DNA from: Fagopyrum homotropicum
Taxonomy: Eukaryota > Streptophyta > Magnoliopsida > Caryophyllales > Polygonaceae
Assembly: GCA_033239125.1 (NCBI GenBank)
Contig: BSWB01000001.1
Span: 55,581,501-55,645,500 of the forward strand
DNA: 64,000 nucleotides
Direction: 5' to 3'
Below, one piece after another: positions 55,458-64,000 of this stretch. A program made the translations under genes and the position numbers. The notes beneath the pieces are model-generated. The model saw only the letters and a program-made list of their open reading frames with translations, had not been told where the DNA came from and made no database searches. Position 1 is the first letter of the stretch. Each line of letters begins with the position of its first letter.

Positions 55458-57437
55458 TGTAACACCCCGATTCCTAGAGGACTCAGAATGCTACGAGTTG
55501 GGACCTCACAATAGGTCCCGGCCCTTAGCCTGGCAACAACATCATCGGACCTTACAACACGGCACAAATAAAAAGGCAAAACACATAGTTTTATAACATG
55601 AGCGGAAGTAAAAAGTACAAATCCGAAAATCAATCCATCTGAGTCTCAAAACCAAAGTAACATCATAGGTCTCAATAATCATGAAATAAGATAACCTGTC
55701 CCGTCTTATATTTCACGGAACCTCGGCTGCCCACTACCGCCGGATCACTCGATCGCCTCTCTAACCTGCAAGGCATCTACATGCCGTATAATACCGTTAG
55801 CTGACAATCTATGCATAAGTATAAAGGTAAAAGCACAAACACACAACATACACAATCAGCATGCAACACTCAATCCTTTTGTTATCATTAATTTGGTGAT
55901 ATGTCATTACTAATGATACTTATTTTGTGACACGAGGGATTCCCAAACCTCACCCCTGATCCCGTTTACCAACAAGGAATGGTGCTAATGCATCTGACCG
56001 TCTACCTACTTGGGCTCGTACGGGGAACCTCCTAGACTCTCGCAAGAGCTAGGCAGATGACCCGTTATCATACACTTGGGTCAATTACGTAATACAATAA
56101 AGTCAGCCTATTCCGGTTTCGTTATTATCCTCACTAGCAAACACCACTCATACACAATACACTCATACAAGAAGCCAACTAAGTAAGTCCGTAGACTTAC
56201 CAATCTCCGAAGCGCACACGAACACCTCACTCGTAAGTTCCCTCTGGAAGACGTACAACGCCTGTTCAAGACAAGGCACACAATCAAACCACACTCTAGT
56301 CCACTAGAAGTCTTTAGACTTCTAGGCTCAACTCCTCAACCACCTAGTCCAAGAAGACTACACTCTCAGTCCATGACCTACTCAAATCTCAACATAACAA
56401 TATACACAAAGATTACTTCCACAACGCTCAAACGAACCCTCAACAACATACCACCACAAGATTCACGTAACTCACACTAGACCTCTAAGATCAAACCACT
56501 CTAAAGCATTCCAGTTCAGCTACCCTAGGCCACCATAACATGCTTCTAAGGTATAACGAGTCTAAGGAAAGAAAGAAAGAAGAGAGAGAACGAGATTCGG
56601 GACTCACTAGAGCAAAACCGCCCCTGCGCCTGCTTGAGCCACCCCTGCGCCTATCTGGGTCCGCCCCTGCGTCGATCTGGGTCCGCCCCAGCGCTTGACA
56701 GAAGCCGCCCCTGGGCCTTTGTGAATCCAAACCTGCGCCTGTCTGTGTAGAAAGTCTGCTGCTGAGTTCTTCGATTGTGTAGCCGGTCCTTTAGGGTCTC
56801 CTTTGGTGCTATGAACGTCTTCTACTTCTCTCACTTGGTCTTAGCCTCCCTCTAGGTCTAGCCTCGTCATCAAACCCACAAAACAACGATAGATCATTGA
56901 GCAAGGATTCAAGAGTGTATTCCATTCAAACCATGGAAGGGAAAGGAAGAAAGAAGAAGAAGAAGAAGAAGAAGAAGAAGAAGAAGAAAGAAAGAAGCAG
57001 AAGGGGAGAAACTTTACCCACGTCCTGTCACTGCAGTCCCGGCCGCACGAATGGTGGATCCATGCTGGAGCTCTCCAAGAGAAGAATGGAGGAGAAGGAT
57101 GTAAGAGGAAGGTGCAAGAGGAGTAAGTGGGTAGGAAGAAGAAAGTAACATGAGTAGAAAATGAGAGGAGGAGAAGAGTTGGCTGTATAAAAGAGGAAGG
57201 ATACCAAAGGTCTCCAGCCCATAACTCCTCATGAAATTTAAGAGGGGAGTTAAAAAGGATCGGAATGTGAACGGTTGCCCAAAACGCCGCTACCCCGCCC
57301 ACACGTGTCACCGCCCCAGCGGGAATCCTAGCCGCACATGCGGCTCATCGCCAAAGCCGCAAGGGCGTGAGCCCTTGCGCCCGACTTCTACCCTCATCTA
57401 ACTCTATCCAAGCGTAACGAGAAATCCGGTTTTTACA
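55458..57437 (-). repeat. Tekay solo LTR D5 in the LTR of E
   Basis: 1980 bases, TGTAAAAACC...GGGTGTTACA on the minus strand, with perfect 5-bp TSD AACTA at 55453-55457 and 57438-57442. No internal sequence. GC-rich CCGCCCCTGCG-type repeats at 56616-56720 and 57280-57367, on either side of the probable promoter. A GAA microsatellite lies at 56951-56990. Confidence 0.93.
56951..56990. repeat. GAA/AAG microsatellite
   Basis: About 13 AAG units within D5. Similar but shorter runs occupy the equivalent place in other Tekay LTRs (19252-19280). Confidence 0.92.
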
Positions 57438-57480
57438 AACTAGCCCCAAAATATAGATTATAATACATGCTATCAACATC

Positions 57481-58400
57481 CCATTCACAAGGTTGTATGG
57501 TGTTGTGCCAATGGGAGTCTTGTATGATGTCCTATACGCCCATAATATGTTATCTAGCTTTAATGACCAATCCTTCCTTGTTTTTGATACCATCTTCTCA
57601 AGGATACCTTTGATTTCCATATTTGAAATCTCCACTTGTCCACTTGTTTGCGGATGGTAGGGAGTGGCGATCTTGTGAGTCACCCCATACTTAGCTAGTA
57701 GAGTTTTGAATCGTCGGGCTATGAAGTGTGAACCTTCGTCACTAATGATGGTTCGTGGTGTCCCAAACTTTGGGAAAATATTACTATTAAAGAACTTGAC
57801 AACCACCATAGCATCGTTAGTTGGAGAGGCAATAGCTTCAACCCATGTCGATACATAATCTACATCAAGAAGTATGTATTGGTTTCCGCAAGATGATGGG
57901 AATGGTCCCATCAAATCAACTCCCCAAACGTCAAAGATTTCCACCTCTTGAATGTTGTTGAGAGGCATCTCGTTTCTCCTAGAGATATTTCTTGTTCTTT
58001 GACAAGCATCATAACAAGCAACATAAGTTTGCACATCATTAAATAAAGTAGGCCAAAAGAATCCGGATTGCAATACCTTAGCGCTAGTTTTATGGGAACT
58101 AGTGTGTCCTCCACAAGGAAGTGAATGACAATGACGAATGACACTTTGCATTTCGTCTTCCGGCACACATCTCCTAATGATGCCGTCAGGACCTCTCTTG
58201 AAGAGTAAAGGTTCATTCCAAAAGTAGTGTCGGATATCCCTAAAGAACTTCTTTCTTTGTGCATAGGATAGTCCGGGAGGTATTTCCTTACAAACCAAGT
58301 AATTTACAAAATCAGCAAACCAAGGTTCGTTACCTCTACAAATCTTATCGATGCATTCTTCCATTATGTGTAAGTGCTCATCCGGGAAGGAGTCATCGAT
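57481..58400 (-). pseudogene. Athila-like integrase, element C
   Basis: Open frame from 58364 (minus). Zinc domain HCHSLPCGGHTSSHKTS ... CYDACQRTR, where one of the paired Cys positions reads CYDAC. The core has all three acidic residues: WGVDLMGPF, IISDEGSHF and HPQTSGQVEISN. No stop up to PIGTTPYNLVNG, where E begins; the translated frame then runs into LTR sequence. It is the only integrase here with the DDE triad complete, but it lacks the C-terminal domain. Confidence 0.92.
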
Positions 58401-59420
58401 GGGTAGGTCGTCGCCTTCGGTGTGTGGTAGACGACTTAGGTGATCCGCAACAGAATTTTCGGAGCCTTTCTTGTCGCGAATCTCTTGATCGAATTCTTAG
58501 AGAAGAAGAATCCATCTAATCAGCCTCGCCTTCACATCTTTCTTGGCGAGCAAATACCGTATTGCTGAATGGTCCGTGTATACAATCACCTTCGCTCCTA
58601 CAAGATAAGAACGAAACTTTTCAAAAGCATATATTACGGCTAAAAATTCCTTTTCCGTCGTGGGGTAGTTGAGCTACTCTTCATCAAGCGTCTTGCTAGC
58701 ATAGTATATGGCATGAATGCGGCCTTCCTTCTTTTGTCCAAGCACCGCTCCAACCGCTACGTCACTCGCATCACACATAACCTCGAATGGAAGATTCCAA
58801 TCCGGAGGTTGGATTATTGGGGTTGAGATGAGAGCTTCTCGAATCTTATAGAAGGCATCTAAACATTTCTACAAAAATTCAAAAACAGCATCCTTCATTA
58901 ATAGATTAGTTAGTGGTTTCAAAATTTTCGAGAAATCTTTGATGAATCTCCTATAAAACCCTGCATGTCCTAGGAAACTTCTTGTCCCCTTCTCCGAAGA
59001 TGGAGGAGGAAGCTTCTCTATCGTCTCTATCTTAGCTTTGTCAACTTCGATCCCACTATTAGAGAGCAAATGTCCTAGCACAATACCTTCCTTAACCATG
59101 AATTGACACTTTTCCCAATTTAGAACAAGGTTAGTGTCTTCACATCTTTGAAAAGAAAGAGAAAGGTTAGCAAGACAATTGTCAAATGAGGAACCATAAA
59201 CTGAAAAATCGTCCATAAAAACCTTTATGATTTCCTCAATATATTCCGAGAAGATGGCCATCATACACCTTTGGAAGGTGGCTGCAGCGTTGCAAATTCC
59301 GAATGGCATCCTCCTATAAGCAAACGTACCCCATGGGCGCGTGAATGTGGTCTTCTCTTGATCGCCCGGGTGAATCAGAATCTTAAAGAAACCACTATAA
59401 CCGTCAAGGTAACAAAAGTA
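58401..59420 (-). pseudogene. Athila-like RT (3' part) and RNase H, element C
   Basis: Same frame as integrase. RT enters at CYLDGYSGFFKI and has MPFGICNAAATFQRCMM, FMDDFSVYG (catalytic Asp pair intact) and FLGHAGFYRRFIKDFS. RNase H follows with MCDASDVAVGAVLGQ, EKEFLAVIYAFEKF, YTDHSAIRYLL. Stops only at about 58869, in LDEE-stop-LNY and in ILLL-stop-EFD. At HAIYYAS it has Tyr where A and B share a stop. The N-terminal half of RT is missing. Confidence 0.92.
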
Positions 59421-60217
59421 GAAAGAGCATTTATCTTACCTCTCAATTCCGCCGTTTTGGATGGAGGAAAGAACATAGTGAGAAACTCCAAAGTCAAGTC
59501 CTCCAATGTGTTAAACTTCGCAGCCGGAAGAGCTTGATACCAAGCTAAGGCCTTGTCCTTCAAAGAGAAGAATAACGGTCTCAACTTGCAGTTGTTGTTG
59601 TTCACCCTTTGAGGTTTCAAAGTTTCTATAAGAATCTCAAAATTTTGCAAGTGTTGATGCGGAGATTCAGCTTCCGTTCCACCAAACTAACTTTCGCGGA
59701 TCATAGTGATGACTTGTGGGCGTGTCCCAAAGTCCTAGTCATCTTGCTCTCCAAGATTCACACCAAGGCGGCGTGGTTGTTGAATTGGGTCCATTCGTTG
59801 CCCAAGGTTTCGTGGCGCACCCACGATATTAGCAGCTCTCACCTCTCTAGCACGAGGGCGAGGATCAACATAGGGTCGAGGACGTGGATCAACAAGAGCT
59901 TGAGGGTTAAGTGGTTGTATGTCCTCTAGCTCCGGCATCTCATCATAATCGGATAATTCAGCAATGGACTCCTTAGCTTTCTTCTTCTTCTTGGCATCGT
60001 TCCTCTCTAGTTTCATGTCTAGAATCATCGCTCTAAGCTCATCTATTTGAAACTGGTTGCGTTCCTTTTCCTCCAAGCGAGCCTTCTCGCTCAATTTGAG
60101 TTGAGCTCGAGTTTCATCCAACTCCTCTTGGATGTTTCTCTCATTATTTTAAGCCATCTTTTTCCTCAAAGTTTTCCCAAGTTCGGGATCAAAAGGAACG
60201 AGAGATTTGGTAGACAT
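59421..60217 (-). pseudogene. gag: Athila-like gag, truncated and fused to RT, element C
   Basis: ATG 60217 (MSTKSLVPFDPELGKTLRKKMA), stop, then in the same frame 60121-59735 (coiled-coil-like, KKKKKAKES, VDPRPRPYVDPRPRAREV, LGQRMDPIQQPRRLGVNLG), stop after EQDD, and 59650 onward (NFEILIETLKPQ, FSLKDKALAWYQALPAAKFNTLEDLTLEFL). After TAELRGKINA the sequence passes directly to RT coding. The gag C-terminus, protease and RT start are deleted. Confidence 0.9.
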
Positions 60218-60331
60218 AGTCCTTCGCATATACCTAAAGAATCTGCAAAAATCACTCAAAAAGACAAATCAAATCACAAGATCAAATCTCCCAAGCTCGA
60301 CAACCGAGAGACGAATTTGGTCTAGACCAAA

Positions 60332-60349
60332 TACCCGGCAACGGCGCCA
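60332..60349 (-). other. primer binding site, tRNA-Asp type (C)
   Basis: Minus strand TGGCGCCGTTGCCGGGTA, one change from the A/B/H site. Confidence 0.92.
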
Positions 60350-60355
60350 AAAACT

Positions 60356-60673
60356 TATTCGCTCGAAAGTGTCCGTCACAAAGTCTTAAATTTATATCTA
60401 GAACTTATACAAAAGCGAACCCGTAGTGTACGGATCGGCGTGGTAAGGCAAGATGTTCCAGAGTCGAACTCAGGGATTTGGTGAGAATAAAATCAGTTCA
60501 CAAATCGTCAAGCAAGTAAAATATAGATGCTTTGCAAGTAATATTGGGAAAACAACAATTCTAAAGATCCAAATATCCAATTGTGGCAATCGATTCAAGA
60601 TATGCTATACATGTGAGGACAGAGTCGGGATTGCAAAGGCATATCTAATCTAAGGTTATGTACGGTGATGTTC
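60356..60673 (-). repeat. 5' LTR end of element C, cut by F
   Basis: Matches the solo LTR 23730-24050 (CGCTCGAAAGTG on the plus strand). F inserted at 60674. Confidence 0.9.
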
Positions 60674-61879
60674 TGTTCGCTCCAAACGGTGTGTGCAAGC
60701 TTTAAATTTATAACCCTAGACTTAAGCTTAAAACAAGGATGCGAACCCGCAGTGTACGGGTCAATCGTAGTAAAAGCAAGAAAATTCCAGGGGTCGATCA
60801 CAGGGACTCGGTGAAACAAAGTCAACACGGTATGCTAATGTCAATACTAACCACAAGAGTGATTAACACAATCAAAGATGAATAAGGAGTCAATAAAGCA
60901 AACATGCAATTCTAGGGATTAAAGCATCTAGTTGTGGTTCCAACTCAAGATCTATAGATAAGCGGACAAAGCTGAGATTTTTGCGTGGGGAAGGTGTTAC
61001 TAAAGTGGAGTAGATCACCGGGTAAGTCTCACTACACACTAATCCTAAACCGTAACTCCTATTACCGGGTAAGTCTCAAGGAATTAAGATGAAGAACTAT
61101 AACCTCAAACTAACACACCATCTAAGGGAAAAGAATCAACCTTTACCGGGTAAGTCTCAGGCTAACTCACGAAGATGGGATGGAAGCACACTCAAACCCC
61201 AATAAAGGATAAACCTTTATTACCTACACTTATGATCGTTGGTACACAAACTAAGGAATTACCGGGTAAGTCTCATCCTAAGCTTGCTTTGGACCAGGAA
61301 AGGTGTAATAAGAACAGGATTTGGCAAACTCTAACACTTAACTCTCAGTTTAGGTCGAATAAGTCACCTCGGTCAGAAGAATTCCACCCCGGCCGAGATG
61401 TTCATCAACCGAACGAGATGCTTAGGGTTAAGGTTAAAGACTCGAACTTTCAGGATCCTACTGGGATCTAAGATTATTCTATCATTGTTTTTCCCACAAC
61501 CTTCAGCCAATCACCCTAGAATCACACAAGGAAATTAGCCACTCATCATCATAATGAAAGTATTAAATATAAGGGAAGAAGGTGAATATTTGAACAAAGA
61601 AGAATTTAATGAAAAGACTTCAATAACTGAATCAAATATCACAACAAAGCGTTCTTTGGATAATAATCCAACAAGACAAGACAACAATTGAGGGAATTGA
61701 AGACAATCTTACAAAACCCTTCAAGAAAGCTATAAAAGCTATGAACTTCAATCTTCCTTCAACCTTCAAAAAGGTTCTTCAACTCTCTCCCCCAATTTGG
61801 AGTATGCTGCTGCTGCGTGTTTTTCGGTGTGAGCGGATGTTGTGATCCGAAGATGCTTGAATTATGGAAAATCCAACCC

Positions 61880-61887
61880 TTTATATA
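61880..61887 (-). promoter_or_regulatory. TATA box of F LTR
   Basis: TATATAAA on the minus strand in CCTATATAAAGG; U3 repeats start about 160 bases upstream of it. Confidence 0.7.
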
Positions 61888-62156
61888 GGAAAAATACCCT
61901 CCAAAGATAAAATATCTTAGAAAGATCTTTTCCCATAAATATAGGTAAAATATAAGATCTTCTTCCTTCCAGGAGCCAAGCCCAAAAATATAAGATCACC
62001 TTCCAAAGATAGAAGATCTCAGCCAAGAATAAAATATTCTCGCCGCGTCCCAGGTGTTCGCCTCGTCGAGTCGACTTCTCTGAATCACCTCGGTCGAGGT
62101 GAATCTGTAGTCAACCGAGGTGAATCACAACTGAATGTGAAATCTCTCCTCTGGAT

Positions 62157-62244
62157 CACCTCGGTCTAGGTGTTCACCTCGGTCTAGGTGTTCACCTCGG
62201 TCTAGGTGTTCACCTCGGTCTAGGTGTTCACCTCGGTCTAGGTG
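62157..62244 (-). repeat. five perfect 18-bp tandem copies in F U3
   Basis: CACCTCGGTCTAGGTGTT repeated at 62157, 62175, 62193, 62211 and 62229 (last copy 16 bases). Each unit has inverted ends CACCT and AGGTG. Diverged relatives flank the array. Perfect identity points to recent expansion. Confidence 0.95.
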
Positions 62245-62572
62245 ACACTGTAGCTGACCTAGGTGAATTTCAGCTGCGTGTAAATCTCTTAAATCTGGTC
62301 CAAAGTGAATCTTTAATCCATGGCTATGCTTCCTGGATGGTTCCTTATGTTCCTGAATGTAGCTTCAATGACTCCATAGCTCCTTTTGCTCCTTTTTGAT
62401 GCAAAACGTACCAAATTACCTGCAATTACAACGAAACTAGGTGTAGACCTCGATTCTCGCAAAGGTAGATGAAATGGTAGTGAAATCACATAATGCACAT
62501 ACAAACATGCAGATTATGAAAGATAAAACGTCAAAACAAACCCCAAAATATAGACTATAATTCATGCTATCA

Positions 62573-62611
62573 AAATACCCCATACTTAGCCCTTGCTTGT
62601 CCCCAAGCAAG
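62573..62611 (-). other. polypurine tract of F with GGGA-loop hairpin
   Basis: Minus strand: perfect 8-bp stem CTTGCTTG and CAAGCAAG with loop GGGA (62592-62611), then AAGTATGGGGTATTT to the LTR. Confidence 0.85.
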
Positions 62612-64000
62612 TTCTGCATATAAAAGACAAGGTAGAATGGATTATAAGTCATAAAAATCAATGAAAAGTCTTTCAAAACATTTTATGGTGTGCAACTATC
62701 ATAGATCACTCTAAGAGAATACTTCCTGGAATTTAGAAACTCAATATGCTCAAAACATTTTATAAATATAGGAAAGTTGTTCATCTTTGCATAAAATCAT
62801 AGAATGCATAATAAATCATAATTATCAAAATTAATCATGTATAATCCAGTTTAAACCTCTAAGTCAATCAACAAGCTCAAGGTCTCAAGGGCTTCCCAAA
62901 AGAAAAGGTCAAGAAACGTGTAGGGTAGGGATGTATGTAAGGTAATGTGGTGCTAGAATCCGGGAAAAGGATGAACTTCACTTTCATTTTGACTTGCAAC
63001 ATCTTCCACCAATAAGCTTTGCTTATTTCACACTTTTCTTTTACTTTTACTTTTTGGGATGTATGGACAGAGGTGCACAATAACCGAAGCCTAGGAAATC
63101 TGCAATCATCAATTTCTCGAGATGCATCAAACCCTTGATGCACATACCATGACCCGTTAGGAATATCGCTCAATCCGACTTTGGCAAGACACAAACACCC
63201 GGCTATGTGAATGGTGCCGAGTTACTCATCTTCATGATTGACTTCCCCAAACCTAAAATTACTTTCTAACACTTTCACTTCCAGCCCATTTCTCAAACTT
63301 GCTTTCACCACTTCGCTTGCTTCCAAATTCCCGGATAGGTAAAGGGAGGCAAAATGTATATGAGGGGCTAAGCATGATCAAGAAGAAGAAGAAGAAGAGA
63401 ATGAATTGCCTTGGTCTTTCCAAGAAGAAAGTGAGAGAACTTAACCTGCGGTGTCAACCTTCAAACTCAACATAATTTGGATAAAAACAAAGTATTAAAC
63501 ATGCCAATAATTTCAAACAAAGCATTTAGCAACTTAAACATATTATAAAACCTTTCAAACACATAAAGAATTCAAAGTCAGTAAACAAGATCTTCACTGA
63601 GATCATATCCAGATAAGTAACACGAAAAATCGTTTTCGAAAACTCTCATTTAACACACCTCGGTCGAGGTGTTCTTGGTTCAACCGAGGTGAAGCACCTC
63701 GTTTGGCCAGAACTGACTCGGTCGAGGTCAAAAATTTTTTTTTAAAAACCATTTTTTTTCCAGTTTCGACGTTTTTCTCAATCAAATAACCTGTAGGTAT
63801 GCATGTAATATCAGATAATCATATAAATGCAGAAGTGAAGCATAAATAGAATATCCGATGAAATGTAATACATCAAAAGTAGTCGAATACATCAAGTAGT
63901 CATATAAGTGCAAACACCCCATACTTGGGACACACTGTCCCAGTGGGTTAAAATAAGTCTAAGGACAGGATACTCACCGAACATAGCTAAACTGCATGAA
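62612..64000 (-). other. 3' non-coding internal region of F
   Basis: Partly colinear with the 3' region of A (for example GAGTAACTCGGCACCATTCACATA on the minus strand side near 63200-63225). It has CACCTCGGTCGAGGTG-type repeats at 63654-63728 and a PPT-like box (minus CCCAAGTATGGGGTG) at 63911-63930. No gene seen. Confidence 0.75.

Larger units (their letters stand above)
51468..57475 (-). mobile_element. Athila-like element E (5' LTR, gag, protease; rest lost)
   Basis: Minus strand: 5' LTR 57475-53728 (with solo LTR D5 inside), PBS, gag, protease, then truncation at about 51468 against inverted B. It inserted in integrase of C (flank ACATC at 57476). It is a different Athila-like subfamily from A/B, sharing its LTR type with F and G. 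Confidence 0.88.
53728..57475 (-). repeat. 5' LTR of element E, interrupted by D5
   Basis: LTR sequence 53728-55457 plus 57443-57475 (about 1.76 kb), TGATAGCATG...GGAGCGAACA. TTACCGGGTA-type motifs at 54071, 54117, 54198 and 54314; CACCTCGGT/CCGAGGTG repeats in the leader (about 54419-54475) and U3 (about 55108-55185); TATA box between. Confidence 0.9.
57476..60673 (-). mobile_element. Athila-like element C (5' LTR part, gag-RT fusion, pol to integrase)
   Basis: Minus strand. 5' LTR remnant 60673-60356, PBS 60349-60332, gag, direct junction to RT near 59415, RNase H, and integrase cut at 57480 by E. The rest of the LTR lies beyond F, outside the window. Its pol frame is the least frameshifted in the window. 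Confidence 0.9.
60674..62572 (-). repeat. 3' LTR of element F
   Basis: 1899 bases, TGATAGCATG...GGAGCGAACA. Four TTACCGGGTAAGTCTC copies (61015, 61062, 61143, 61259), three of them identical over 16 bases. CACCTCGG/CCGAGATG repeats in the leader (61371-61423) and U3 (62045-62265). Confidence 0.93.
60674..64000 (-). mobile_element. 3' end of Athila-like element F (E family), running off the window
   Basis: Minus strand: 3' LTR 60674-62572, PPT and hairpin, then more than 1.3 kb of non-coding 3' internal region. It inserted in the C LTR; the preceding bases TGTTC could be the TSD, but the other end lies outside. Confidence 0.9.

Noticed and set aside
56897..57311. Ser/Leu-rich and Lys-rich frames around the GAA run
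   Set aside because: Produced by the microsatellite in the D5 LTR on both strands.
62157..62244. Repeat array considered as CRISPR-like
   Set aside because: Units are contiguous without spacers, in a plant LTR; plain tandem repeat.
1..64000. Host genes, tRNA or rRNA genes
   Set aside because: None seen; every long frame is retrotransposon-derived or antisense to it, and I recognised no tRNA or rRNA sequence beyond the short primer sites.

Overview
The window is plant nuclear repeat DNA with no recognisable host gene. Every long coding stretch belongs to a Ty3/gypsy-type LTR retrotransposon, and all are broken by stops, frameshifts, truncations or nested insertions. Two lineages are interleaved. 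The first is Athila-like: tRNA-Asp-type primer binding site TGGCGCCGTTGCCGGGGA, protease motif DLGAS, RT motif FMDD, LTRs beginning TGATGA/TGATAG and ending CA. The second is a Tekay/Del-type chromovirus: initiator-Met primer binding site TGGTATCAGAGC, RT motif FIDD, CCHC gag and a C-terminal chromodomain remnant. This fits pericentromeric or other heterochromatin of a flowering plant, probably a eudicot; the species cannot be named from the sequence.

Layout. 1-17039: Athila element A (+), whose RT is split by a complete non-autonomous element H (-, 4748-11660, TSD CTAAT) that carries gag and an ATHILA-ORF1-like gene but no pol. 17040-17632: piece of a third Athila-like LTR family (C-type, +). 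17633-19687: 3' end of a Tekay element D4 (-). 19688-28173: Tekay D1 (+), with a C-type solo LTR (23730-25297, -) inside its pol. 28174-30421: Tekay pol fragment D3 (-), abutting D1 tail to tail. 30422-38743: Tekay D2 (+), inserted at the protease of D3. 38744-40872: 5' LTR and gag stub of Tekay D6 (-), inserted in 40873-41599, a Tekay RT/RNase H fragment D7 (-). 41600-42395: E-type Athila-like LTR piece G (-). 42396-51467: Athila I/B (+), which has a 3' internal tail, one shared LTR and then a full internal region (a tandem arrangement). 51468-57475: E (-, gag-protease only), whose 5' LTR holds a Tekay solo LTR D5 (55458-57437, TSD AACTA). 57476-60673: Athila-like C (-), with gag fused to RT by a deletion and integrase cut by E. 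60674-64000: 3' LTR and 3' internal tail of F (-, E family), inserted in the LTR of C.

How the parts work. In an intact copy, gag forms the particle; protease, RT, RNase H and integrase mature, copy and insert the element; LTRs carry promoter and polyadenylation signals; PBS and PPT prime the two DNA strands. No copy here is coding-competent in full. H could only have moved with proteins supplied in trans. The most notable signals are non-coding: a hairpin with a GGGA loop directly before the PPT whose stem sequence changes compensatorily among three families; a second PPT-like box upstream of the real one; a near-palindrome TTACCSGGTAA repeated four times in the transcribed part of several LTRs; and family-specific GC-rich short repeats that recur in U3, in the leader and in the internal region of the same element.
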